Below, in pieces: positions 24,607 through 35,467 of a DNA stretch of 64,000 nt. The position numbers and the translations under genes are program-made. The notes under the pieces were generated by a model. It saw only the letters and a program-made list of their open reading frames with translations, ran no database searches and was not told where the DNA came from. Source of the DNA: Bugulina stolonifera (lineage: Eukaryota; Bryozoa; Gymnolaemata; Cheilostomatida; Bugulidae); the NCBI GenBank assembly GCA_935421135.1, contig OW285195.1, forward strand, positions 11,500,391-11,564,390. Reading direction: 5' to 3'. The stretch's first letter is position 1, and the number at the start of each line of letters is the position of its first letter.

Positions 24607-27600
24607 CTACTGCAAGATCAAACCATGAATCTCCATCTCATAAATATGGAGGTAATTATTGGTTTCAACAGCTGTTAACCTCACATATCTACCAAACATT
24701 CTAGTGTCACAGGTAACCAGGAATATATCGGCTGGTGGTTGTCCAGGAAGGTAGTTACAGATCTCATCTTCCTGAGGATCCTCAAAGTTGGCGTCACTTT
24801 CCCCAATGGTCACTCTTACATTGGCTAGCCGCTTGTTTACATATTCTAACAAAAAATATTTGAATCGTTTTCGATGGCTAAATTGAATAGTTTCAGTGAT
24901 GCTGCATTACGCATACATGCATTATGACGTACACTCAAGAAAAGAAACGCATACCATATGGTGCCTCACATCTGTCCCAGACCTTCACTGCCATTACGTA
25001 ACGTGAGACAAGGAGATCTGCCTGTATCCATGGAGACAGCTCTTGTTTCATGTGGAACAGATTTGTATTTTCACTGATGCCATAATCTGAGGGTATATAA
25101 ATTCCATCTACTGCATTCTCTGCAGCACTGTTATCTCGGTATTGAGTTGACTGGCTCATTGCAGCACCTGGAAATTGGTTAGCACAGTGTCCAATCAGTG
25201 CTACTAAATTCAATACTTACAAATAATTCACTTGTAATAAATCTACTTATACACATGACTGTAACAAACCTACCTCTAGCAAGTCGGATGGAGAACTCGT
25301 AGACTTTAAGGTCAGTGGAGTGAGACTCTTTAGCCAAAGTCAGCTGTTCACCATCATCTTCTGGATAGTTTACCACACTCGGTTCTCCAGATATTGCACA
25401 AATGTATGTTGTTGGATCAAAGGAGACTGAGGCACATGATTGGTTGGTTGAGCAGACAGACAGACAGCAGTTTAGAGAAGGTGTGATCTCTACGGTATCA
25501 GTGTTTAGGAGTTGCGTGTACCTGTCTTCTGTGTAAACTCTCTCATCTGTATCTAACATAAAGCATAAACATTAGGGCACGCACCATTTATATATATTAT
25601 ACCGTTAGGATGCATATTTTTCACTTCAATTTACGCAGTGTTAACTACATTAAAGCAAGGATAGGGATGGGTGAAAACATGTTTTGAGAAGCACAAGACT
25701 CTATCCACAGGTTGTTTAAAATCTGACTTGAAGAAAATCATAATACAGTGTTTTGTATGGTGTGTCTTCATGTATGGCTCAGAGACATGGGCTAGCAAAA
25801 AGGCAGAGTTCACAAGAATTGAGGCATATGAGATGTGGATATGGAGGAAAATGGAGAAGATCAACTGGGCAGAAAAGGTCAGTAATGAGAAGGTCCTAGA
25901 GAGAGTACATGTAGGAGAGCCTCGTAAATTGGTACAGACAGTTTTCCCAGCATTAAAATAAGTCAAAAATTAGGAGTTGTCTTTCCTTACTCCAGGTACA
26001 GTTTATGCTGGAAGAAACCTGTCATAGGCTACCAAACGGGACGTAGAAGAAAATCTGGGGGTGACAAAATTAATCGGAGGGCATATTTGAAAACGGGATA
26101 AAAAATAACTTCTAGGGGGGATATTTCTGCACATTTTTGTTCCATAGAATGCATTTTATAGCAGCATTTGTCCAGAAGGTACCACTGGGTACCTTGTAAT
26201 TGCTTTTTAATTGACCATGAATGTGTTCACTATACCACATAGCTCACATTACCAGATTGTCACACTTCAAGTTGGCAGCATTATCATGATTATTCATCAG
26301 TAGATACTGCTACTATGATTGGATAAACAACATTTTGCTTAGTTCAAGCAGCCAATGGAATGCAACCATTAGGGTATTGGAATGTTGTTATAATTCAAAG
26401 TTTTGTTATTGCACAACTGTCTGTCTCTGTGCTTTTGTGGCTTAGTGTCATAGCAATTCACACAGCATGATGTGGTTTAATTCATCCAGTGTTCTTGGTA
26501 TGACTGTGTTAGTCGACAATAAAGTTAGATGCTCTTGGATGCTCTTGAGCATCCAAACAACATAGGGTAGTACTGTACATGTAGGTTGAATTTTAATCAA
26601 ATTGGTGGTACAGACTTGGATATTCATGACTAACCTAGCAAACCTCATATATAAAATACAGTGTTCGTATTTTTGCGCTACACAAATTTTGCCAAAATAG
26701 ACTAATTACCACTAGGCAGCAATGATTATTTTCACAACAGTGCTCCATGGTAACCATGCCTAAATTTGTTTGTTCAGCATTTGGATGCGTGAATAACAGC
26801 CAAAGATTAAGAAAGATAAAAAATGCACTATCCACAAAATTACTAAAGTGTTCTAGATTTCTATCGCAAACCATTCCCATTTCTTCAGTAGGCCATTTTG
26901 ATTCTCTTTTGACCAAGGTGGTGCCATTACTAATTTGCAAGGCCCATTAGTAAGCTCGTGGAGTAAGACAACCCATTAACGGGAATTTGCGACTGTTCGA
27001 GACAGGACGTTTCGAGACAGGACGTTTCGAAACTGGACAGTTCAACATCGGAAAGTTCGAAACCCCTAACCCCAACATTTCAACTAATTTTTATTTCCAA
27101 TATAATTTTTTTAATTTAATGAATTATCTGCGAGTTGTGTTCTTCTAAATGTAATCTACACAGTTTCAAATTGTCTGGGTGTGAAACACTCTGTTTCGAA
27201 CTGTCTTCTTCGAACTATCCCTTTACCCACTAACAGTATGGGCGTAAATTACTACTTCTACCAAAACTGGGTGTCAGTGCTACATACGAACCGACTTTTT
27301 GCTCAGTGTTATAGTTTAACATAATGCTACATACATTTACTTCCACTATAAATTAGCTTTGTTGTCATCTACAACTGTATTAGCAACAAGACGGTAATCG
27401 TAATTCTACATAATATGTGATATTTGTATTAGTAGTGTATAGTAATGTAATATTAATATATTATTGGAAGCTGCACTTCATGTAATATGTGTATTATATT
27501 ATGTTAGTGTCACAATTTACTGTATTGTGATTCCCAGGAACTTATTGCTCAGTCTTTGAATATTGCGAATACTTTATTTTTTACTGAACTTACTATAATA

Positions 27601-30600
27601 ATTGTTATACTTCTTGTCACATACTTTGAACTATACTGACTATACTGTCTTGTACCTGTGCTTATATACTGGCTGCAAAAAGTTCTAGAAACATCTATGA
27701 AAAGTTTGTTTACAATGACCATATATGATATTAAAAGATGTTTCTAGAATATTACACATTATTATGTAATAGCACAGACCGACTATAAATAGAAAGATAC
27801 TGACCCTCTAATATGGTGTCAGGTCCTACAGGCACATGACCATGACAATTAAAACATTACATGTCGTATTAGGCCTATACAAAAAATACAGTAAGCTGTT
27901 TACATGTACAAAGTCCAATTATAGGCCTCCTAGTAACAACTTGTATAACATATACAAAAGTACATACACTATGATAGTATAGGATAAAATACAATATATG
28001 AATTTGTGACAGTAAGTAATAAAATGATTAAAATATACAAAATAATGCACATGTGGAGAATAGTTTTCAATGTCCTATTGTATTCTATCTAATGCTACTA
28101 AATATTACTGAATATTACTGAACACTAAACACTCTGCCTTCATCATCTACACTAGTTTTTTTAGTTTTTACACCAGGTTGGGACAGCAAATATGGTGCTA
28201 TGAGTTGAGTATAAAAATATGGAGGTTTGACCTCAATGACTTGATAAACAGTTTGTCTATTCTCTATTGGAATAACATCTGATGCTCCCATCAGTCCTAT
28301 AGACATAGAGGTAGGTTATTGAGACACCTGTGACCATCATTTGAACCTGTGTTTGATCAAAATAATTGTTTCTCGCCTTGAGTTTTCCATGGCTGTCTAA
28401 ATAATTGAGGTCAGCAATTGACTTGCTAGGACATTTGATTCCTACCAGTACCCTTCGATGACAGCTGCACTCAATGATGCCATCGGGTGATGCACCTAGA
28501 TATGGCATTTCCTCATCAATAAATAGGCCATTATGCTTTAGCCAAAATTGTGCAACAAAGTGCTTAGATGCCTCTTTCTCCAAATTTTTTTCCCCTGATA
28601 ATTTGAGGGAGATGGCTTAAATTCGGAGGGTTTCAAAATGATTGGACAATATTAGCCATATCTGTATGTGTGTCAGTCTTCAACGTCTCTACTCTGGTGT
28701 ATATCCTGTAGAAATTAGAGGCAGTGAGTGTACCTGTTCTGGCAGCCTTCCACATAGGGTTGTCATTTTGACCTCTGGTTGCAACTTCTATATCTGATAA
28801 TTGCTTGCCAGTGAGCTAGAACTTGTCAAAGAATGTGTCACTGCTATGGGATTGAGCTGCAAGTTTAATGACATCAACAGGCTATATGCCTTGCCAATCT
28901 TATGTATGATGTCAATGCATATTCAGATAGAGAGCAACCTTTTGCTGTAGGCATTTTATAATTTCTACAAGTCATATATGTTGTCTGAGGCCAGCATGAT
29001 ATCCCTTCTTTATCCAGTATCCATTTTTTAATCGATTAGGATCAACAGCAAACCCTGGGCTTTCTTTATAAATAGCTTCTACTGCTGTTAGATTTTCATG
29101 TACTTGCTGGTTATAAAGAACATATTACCCGGCACTCAGTTTCTCACTTGTACTCCCTCCCCCATGCATTCATGCATTCAAATACTGAGCAAGCAAATTT
29201 AGGCATGGTTACTATGGAGCACTGTTGTGAAAATAATCATTGCTGGCTAGTGGTAATTTTGGCAAAAATAATGTAGCGCAAAAATACGAACACTGAATAT
29301 CCAAGTCTGTACCACCAATTTGATTAAAATTCAACCTACATGTACTGCAGTACTACCCTATGTTGTTTGGATGTTCAAGAGCTGACTAACTTTATTGTTG
29401 ACTAACACAGTCATACCAAGAACACTGGATGAGTTAAACCACATCATGCTGTGTGAATGGCTATGACACTAAGCCACAAAAGCACAGAGACAGACAGTTG
29501 TGCAATAACAAAACTTTGAATTATAACAACATTCCAATACCCTAATGGTTGCATTCCATTGGCTGCTTGAACTAAGCAAAATGTTGTTTATCCAATCATA
29601 GTAGCAGTATCTACTGATGAATAATCATGATAATGCTGCCAACTTGAAGTGTGACAATCTGGTAATGTGAGCTATGTGGTATAGTGAACACATTCATGGT
29701 CAATTAAAAAGCAATTACAAGGTACCCAGTGGTACCTTCTGGACAAATGCTGCTATAAAATGCATTCTATGGAACAAAAATGTGCAGAAATATCCCCCCT
29801 AGAAGTTATTTTTTATCCCGTTTTCAAATATGCCCTCCGTTTAATTTTGTCACCCCCAGATTTTCTTCTACGTCCCGTTTGGTGGCCTATGACAGGTTTC
29901 TTCCAGCCTAAACTGTACCTGGAGTAAGGAAAGACAACTCCTAACTTTTCACTTAATTGAATGCTGGGAAAACTGTCTATTAGGTCAAGGAATAAGAGAT
30001 TAGTGGGTCATGTACTGAAACATGAAGGGTTAGTGAAGGATGTAATAGAAGGAAGGATGGAAGGAAAGAGGCCCAGAGGGAAAAAAAATGATGATGTTAG
30101 ATGACGTAAAAAGTGGAAAGGAATACCATAGTATGAAGAGAGAGGCGGAAGATAGAGAGTTTTGGAGAGAAGCATGATGAAGGACCTGCCCGAGGGCAGA
30201 ATACACAAACTACACTAAATTTAGGTGCAAACGCAGGACTTCTCAGATTCATCAAGTAATTATACACCGTGTAACCAACAGTCAATTATATGTTGTGCTT
30301 TATGTTTTAATGCAATAGTTTTCAAACAGCTGAAAAATTTGTGTATACCAATATTGCTTATCTAATTATGCTAACATGACTGTGGATGGCTACTCAATTC
30401 CTCGTTTGTAGATGCCTGACTATTTACATGCAACTATTAATAAGTTATGTACACGGACACGCATTTATTGCAGTAGGCATACCAGGCAAGTTACCAGGCA
30501 ATGAAGTTACTCTCTGAAAATGAAGCAATAACTTCAAAACATTTCTATGTTTTTAATATCTTTTTGCTCCTACTTGTTGGGCAATTATAGTTTGTTAGAT

Positions 30601-31663
30601 TTTTTCATAAAAGTTGCTAATGAAAGAATGCAAAAGTATCCGTTCAAGTTTATAAAAGGCATAGAATATCTACATGTACAATGCATTTAAGATGGACACT
30701 TACTGTCTATTGCACAAGTCTTCTCAAAGTATGTGATTCCACTGTCTTCACCTTCAGCAACCTTCACAGTTACATTGTACAGTTGACATGTTTTACTGCT
30801 TGAGTTAAAAGCTCCTGACAGACATCTTGTATCGTCATCACATAGTGACATACAGTTGATGGCTCTTCTTACACCTACAGCAATAACAGATCATTTTTTC
30901 TCCTATACTCATAATGTAATGAAGTTTTCTATGTCATACATTTTCTATTTTAACTAACCATTTAAAATCTTTTTTCAATTTTGGTAGAGTCTGAGTTTCA
31001 TGTAGGATTATACGTAGATTGTTATTAACATCCAGGTTCTTGTGCTAGATACTATAATGCTATAGCATACATAAATATAATCTAGTGCATGTGCACAATA
31101 CAATAATATAGTTTCTAGAAATATAAATATGATACATTAATATATAATTTTGGCTCAAGATGTGTGGCAATTGCTTTGCAATAGTTATTGCTTGAGAATG
31201 TTCAGAAACATGGATAGAGGGAGACAATTTCCAATAGCCGTTGCATCATGCATCACGCATCACTAACAACTGCAAGAATGTCAAATTGTAGTTCATCCAC
31301 TTTATATTAAATAAAGTAGAGTAGTTCACGTAGTGACAAATCTTTTACAGAAGAAACCGAACTAATAAAATATTTTGTATGAAATACAAAATGTGCATCC
31401 AAGTTACTACAATACAAATACACTTACATACAAAGTATATTACTATGTGGTCCTGAATGAAGGAAACACTACCTTTCCATTGCCTTAAAATAGATATTAC
31501 AAAGTAATTCCTGCCTACCTGCTAAAGTGTTTACCTCTGGTTTCATTGGAGTAATTATCTCCACAACATTCTTCTTAAAGCTATAGTTCTGTCCAGCCGA
31601 CACTGTGGAATCTGTTAGTAAAGAACATAACACAAGAAGAACTGTGACAGCACACCTTCCCAT
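24607..31663 (-). CDS. Lectin-like gene F: secreted PAN/Apple + F5/8C protein with a 5.1-kb transposon-filled intron, 348 aa
   Basis: Exons: 31663-31519, 30874-30704, 25552-25274, 25167-24955, 24845-24607 (1047 nt, all phase 1). Coding sequence and splice sites are intact, but intron 2 is 5,151 bases, against 382-685 in the paralogues, because a LINE fragment and a DNA transposon were inserted (25,650-30,215). Domains follow gene B. In the discoidin domain the motif PSDHGIN of the paralogues reads PSDYGIS, WDRSEA reads WDRCEA, and the first exon has MKPEV where others have IEVDV, so F is one of the more diverged copies. H-x26-R (from LFHMKQ to VWDR) remains. Whether the long intron is still spliced cannot be judged from sequence alone. 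Confidence 0.8.
25650..25935 (+). mobile_element. Non-LTR retrotransposon (LINE) fragment, upstream half
   Basis: The plus-strand frame reads the reverse-transcriptase C-terminal region typical of many animal LINEs: WCVFMYGSETWASKK, IEAYEMWIWRKMEKI, EKVSNEKVLERV, EPRKLVQT. There is at least one stop (TGA near 25,688) upstream of the open part. The frame ends exactly where the DNA transposon at 25,936 begins and resumes after 29,979. It lies in intron 2 of gene F, in the opposite direction. Confidence 0.8.
26747..26950 (+). pseudogene. THAP-like zinc-finger start within the left inverted repeat
   Basis: A short frame with MPKFVCSAFGCVNN (C-x4-C as in THAP domains), then lysine-rich residues. 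The expected later C-x2-H and AVPTIF-like box are not visible, so it is incomplete. The first 13 codons or so are also present in the right arm. Confidence 0.4.
27001..27060. repeat. 15-bp short tandem repeat inside the transposon
   Basis: CGAGACAGGACGTTT occurs twice in tandem, followed by a diverged third copy (CGAAACTGGACAGTT). TTCGAA words continue to about 27,230. Role unknown; sub-terminal transposase-binding repeats are one possibility. Confidence 0.5.
28115..28850 (-). pseudogene. Decayed YqaJ-type (lambda-exonuclease-like) nuclease gene of the transposon
   Basis: Read leftwards, the N-terminal domain part (NPMWKAARTGTLTAS, near 28,780-28,720) is in one frame, broken by a TAG near 28,818 and a TGA near 28,640. 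The rest is in another frame (from 28,583): PYLGASPDGI, then GIKCPSK, then QTQVQMMVTG and YRTDG. SPDG, [E]-x-K-C-P and the QVQ-like helix are the usual YqaJ signatures. The glutamate expected before I-K-C-P is a glycine here, so the metal site looks lost as well. This is a mobile-element gene, not a host gene. Confidence 0.72.
29980..30215 (+). mobile_element. Non-LTR retrotransposon (LINE) fragment, downstream half
   Basis: This continues the LINE reading of 25,650-25,935: the frame gives IRSRNKRLVGHVLKHEG, then DVIEGRMEGKRPRGRK, the standard tail of such elements. Together the two halves mark a LINE 3' end cut in two by a later insertion. It lacks the upstream reverse-transcriptase core, so it is a dead 5'-truncated copy. 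Confidence 0.8.
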
Positions 31664-31748
31664 GGTGAACTAATGTGTACCAACTAGTGACCAACTCTGT
31701 GGTTGTATCGTCAGCTCATATACAACTCTGTTAAACGCACCGATGCAT

Positions 31749-31768
31749 GCTGTTTATATTGTCAGCTC
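31749..31768 (-). promoter_or_regulatory. Conserved TATA-like promoter block of gene F
   Basis: Same AGCTGACAATATAAACAGC block about 86 bases upstream of the gene F start codon. It lies in the interval shared with the divergently oriented G1 gene. Confidence 0.45.
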
Positions 31769-32597
31769 TTCATTTAATATTATATCATAGAATAATTGTG
31801 TTTTATTGATTATATTTATTACCTACATATGCACGGATATACATTGTATTATTATGATAATATCAAAGTGTTATAATGTATATCCATGTACAAGTTTGTC
31901 ATTGATATTTGCTGGGTTTTCTAATTTTAAGGTTCTAAATTGTTAATAGCTGAGCGTCAACCTTGTCTACTCTCTATTTAGTAGAATATCAGAATATCTA
32001 CTGGTGACCAATACCCATAAGTCTATAGGCATCTGTTGAAATACATTAAATGCTAGTAAATTTTACTAGTACACTATAGAACATTAAGCAACCCACATGT
32101 AAGTTTTCTACACTAGAAGTTATTCAGATAAAATGGAGTCTGAAATATTCTAACTTAGTTAATTTGGATCAAATATAATAACGCAACTCAAGAGCATTTT
32201 ACATGCGTCATATATGTGCAATATTTGTACATATGTATTCCACCACAATCTAACAAATCTCCTATAATTAACCAAATTAGTGACCTACTGCTTGGTTGGC
32301 TTTTAGGGAGAAAATAATTGAATGTCATTAACATTAGACACATGATGTGCAGTATATTTAGTTTTACATTTCATAAAAGTTTGCTGTACATGTGAAATTT
32401 ACTTTGGAATATAAAACATCAGTGAGCAGCATGCAGACAAAGTCTGAAATACTGAAAGCTTTTAAGTGCAGAGTTGAGCTATGTCCAATAGCCAAAAACT
32501 AAAATTACCAAGCTGGTATAATCAAAGATGAAACTTTGCTTGCCAGTAGAGTGTCATATTTTATTTCGTAAACAGAATCCAGTAAACTTGCTTCAAC
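31769..32597. promoter_or_regulatory. Divergent interval between gene F and G1
   Basis: The only place where the two arrays face each other head to head. The gene F promoter block is at 31,749-31,768. Upstream of G1 the sequence is AT-rich, with GGAATATAAAACATCAG (near 32,406) as the best TATA-like candidate, about 190 bases before the ATG. No gene found. Confidence 0.35.
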
Positions 32598-34136
32598 ATG
32601 GCTGAAACACTTTCTCTTACTGATATATTATATGCTAAAGCAGATGCTGACAAGAAAGAGGTTACTGCACTGTACAAGTTGAAAGTACACAATACCTCCG
32701 AAGAGTTGGTAGATAGAATATCAAACGTCTATCTAGAAAAACCTGCTGGTGCTGAGGGTGGTGAATTCATGGATAATCAAAGTGTAGATGACTCCAAACC
32801 AGTTTCTGCAGAAGGGTTTACTGTTATGAAAGAATTCATTTTTCCGAAAAGATCTGCAACTAGTATTGTGGTTGACCTAGCCACGTGCTTAAACTCTTAC
32901 CCTTCAGCTGGTCTCAATGCTTGTAAAATTATTTTTCAGGAAGATGATTATCTAGACTTTCTGTGTCCTATCAAAGATACTCTTCATAAAATGCTCGATC
33001 CAATAGAACTAAGCGAGAAACTGTTAGATATATGTGAAAAATTGAACAGATTTATAATCTACGTGAAACTCTCGTACAAATGCACACAGGAGTCTAAAGT
33101 TGTGGTTGACGACTTCATGATTCAGCACAATTCATATCTTCAGGAAATTCTCACAGATATGATGGCAGATAACGATTGCCCCACCGCAGCACTTACGCTT
33201 TTTCTTGTCGTAGCGAATGTGTATCTGCTATTTCTACAGGATATGGTAAGACAAGAACTGGAAGAAGTGAATGTGAATGACTCTAAGTGGTGGAAAACAC
33301 TAAAGTTGTTTTCTAGAAAGTGTGTAAAGCATGTGTTGACGAGATTTACTCGGCTATGGAAAGTTCGGCTAGCAGGAATTTCAGCAGTCACATTGGATTA
33401 TCATCAACTTGATCTTTCTACCACAGATGAAGGTCATTGTTGGAATGTGACCGCAAAGTGGAAAGATGCTTATGCAGACTTAAAAGAAGTTGTATTTGAA
33501 ACTGAAGCAACTTGTGGGAATTTTGGTAAAGAAGTATACAATACTGCAGAAGCACTGTGGGAGTCATCTATGGCAGTTAGAGAAAAGTACCAGAAAGGCG
33601 TATTTATTGAGTTTGATAGATTGCTAAATTATCCTCTGCAATGCTGCTGTAACTGGTTGACCCTCTCAGTTCAACCTTTCTCACCAGCAGCAGATGAAGG
33701 CCTCCATTTTACAAGTTGGCTATGCTCTGACACAGCCAAGTTTGATAATCAAATATCCAGTTGCCATCAGAGTATACTGGACCCTCTTACGCAACCTCTC
33801 ATCACATGGGAACCGCCCCGGGATGTGTCAAACTGTCTGTTTCAACGGTTGCACAATATACCCAGCGATGCGTTTTCATATGCGTTGTGTTCAATATTAG
33901 AGGATGGTAATAACACACAGCCCATAGGGCTCATTGAATTGATGTGTGTTTCTTCTAAGTATGCAGATATTCTTCAGGAAGCAGGTAATTCCGACTTCAG
34001 GGTCAAAGTTGCAAACACACCAAACACAGACCAGTCTGACAAAGGTCAAAGCAAGAAGAACATGTCACCAAAGTTGCTATCGCTGAACGATACAAGCAGT
34101 AGTCCAGTGAAAGAAAAAGGAGAAGAAAAGAAGTAA
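32598..34136 (+). CDS. G1: Cry-N-like helical protein family member, 512 aa, single exon
   Basis: An uninterrupted frame starts at ATGGCTGAA and is followed by AATAAA at 34268. The product has no signal peptide or obvious membrane span. Residues about 1-75 are a variable N-terminus (SLTDILYAKAD, VTALYKLK). The shared core begins near residue 95 with LNSYPSAGLNACKIIFQ, then a CEKLNRFI helix, then the hydrophobic helix VANVYLLFLQD near residue 205, then FTRLWKVRLAGIS near 250, then FDRLLNYPLQCCCNWL near 340 and a C-terminal module (SYALCS, LIELMCVSSKYADI). The tail is polar and lysine/serine-rich. I do not recognise it as a known animal family. The ANxYLLLLQ[DE] helix and the LWxxRL helix after it resemble helices 5-6 of the Cry delta-endotoxin N-terminal domain. 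That assignment is tentative and the function unknown. Confidence 0.8.
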   Translation: MAETLSLTDILYAKADADKKEVTALYKLKVHNTSEELVDRISNVYLEKPAGAEGGEFMDNQSVDDSKPVSAEGFTVMKEFIFPKRSATSIVVDLATCLNSYPSAGLNACKIIFQEDDYLDFLCPIKDTLHKMLDPIELSEKLLDICEKLNRFIIYVKLSYKCTQESKVVVDDFMIQHNSYLQEILTDMMADNDCPTAALTLFLVVANVYLLFLQDMVRQELEEVNVNDSKWWKTLKLFSRKCVKHVLTRFTRLWKVRLAGISAVTLDYHQLDLSTTDEGHCWNVTAKWKDAYADLKEVVFETEATCGNFGKEVYNTAEALWESSMAVREKYQKGVFIEFDRLLNYPLQCCCNWLTLSVQPFSPAADEGLHFTSWLCSDTAKFDNQISSCHQSILDPLTQPLITWEPPRDVSNCLFQRLHNIPSDAFSYALCSILEDGNNTQPIGLIELMCVSSKYADILQEAGNSDFRVKVANTPNTDQSDKGQSKKNMSPKLLSLNDTSSSPVKEKGEEKK

Positions 34137-35467
34137 CGAGTGTGTCTATTTAATTCAGCCAAACTCCTTCACAGGTTGATTAAATCAACAAAATGATGGT
34201 GTACTGTTTCGGTAATTGAAAACTTGCTATCATTTTGGTTTTGTTATAACAATTCAATTTGTCTGAAAATAAATAGTATAGTGCGTAATATGCAATAGTT
34301 TATCGCTAGATTTATTGTGGTTGGTGTCTTCTGTACATGCATTTGATATTACAATACATTAGAATCTTTATGCCACACATACACAGCATGTTATTCTGCC
34401 TCGTGGTGCCACACTGCCTACCCACGTGGAAGCTAGCCTAAATATTCTAATCGTTCTACAGCCACTATTTACTTGGTACTACCCCAGGCACTAGTAGTTA
34501 ATACAACACAGATATACAAAGTTATTAGAACGCGAACTTTAATTACTGGATATAACACATAAAATGCATGTGATTTGATTTTCTATCTTTGTTTATTACA
34601 ACAGACTTTAGTGCAGTTAAAAATATTTTTCCGAACCTGTAGTGGTAGGAGTATTTTACATACAGGCCCATTTCCCTACCAATGGGTACATAGAAGTGTG
34701 TATATGTGGTATCTACATGATTTTTAATAGATGAACTCTGTTTATGTATACATTGCAGATATAGTAAAGTTGGTGCTGCAATGGCCAGATTTGAAATCAT
34801 GTAATAGCGTGCGGTACATCAAAGTCATTCAATGTATGCCTACGTTCAGTACTTTTAGATACACCAATAATATTAGTAAATGTTGAAAATTGAGAGAGGA
34901 TTGGCAACTTTAATAAATACAACAGTCTGGTCAATCTCAATTTTTAAAAATGCTCGATTTTTAAAACTTTCATCAGCATCCAACTCTGAAGCAGAGGTAC
35001 TGAAGATTCTAACAGAAACAGTTCCTCACACATTCTGTCATAATGATTTGCACACGACTGGCAAATCGTTGAAAACTTGCCAGCTGTACTCCTCACTATT
35101 AATCGGAAGTAAGAAAGCAATGATCCAAAGCAATCTACATTTTTTTTAGTTTGAAGTATGCAAGGCACTTCATCAACAGTAAAATTACTGAAGTAGCACA
35201 GGAGTATTATAAGGTTGGATGCCCTTACTTAACACCACCAATGATCTTTATGAGCATCAAACCTGCCACTCCCAAATGAAAATACAGAGCCTTGACCACA
35301 GGCAGTGGCTGCTTGCTTACAAAATCCTTGAAACAATTAGAAATAGTCAACTACATATTACAGCTTTTCTGAGTACCAAACAAAAGTATTATATGCATGC
35401 TGCACAACATCTAGCCATAATAGCAGTGACCTCGCCTAAGGAGCTTGTACATGTAGAGTGCCTCGTA
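34137..35467. other. G1-G2 intergenic: AATAAA at 34,268, otherwise no recognised gene
   Basis: AATAAA at 34,268-34,273 fits the G1 transcript end. A frame at 34,880-35,149 (89 codons) has no recognisable domain and no paralogue. The open frame upstream of G2 (35,219-35,467) is probably untranslated leader. Confidence 0.4.

Larger units (their letters stand above)
25936..29979. mobile_element. About 4-kb DNA transposon with ~0.8-kb terminal inverted repeats (ISL2EU-like candidate)
   Basis: The left arm 25,936-26,794 and right arm 29,168-29,979 are inverted copies (ends AGACAGTTTTCCCAGCATT and its complement). A minus-strand decayed YqaJ-type nuclease lies inside (28,115-28,850), and each arm holds the start of a THAP-like zinc-finger frame (MPKFVCSAFGC at 26,756). 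A YqaJ nuclease with THAP-type coding is, from general knowledge, a feature of ISL2EU-type eukaryotic transposons. No DDE transposase is visible, so this copy is non-autonomous or deleted. The target duplication could not be defined. The element is younger than the LINE it splits. Confidence 0.72.

Noticed and set aside
25631..25966. 111-codon minus-strand frame
   Set aside because: Antisense shadow of the LINE reverse-transcriptase tail.
35219..35467. N-terminal 83-residue extension of G2
   Set aside because: No similarity to any paralogue, and the internal ATG at 35,468 gives the family N-terminus and ATGGC context.
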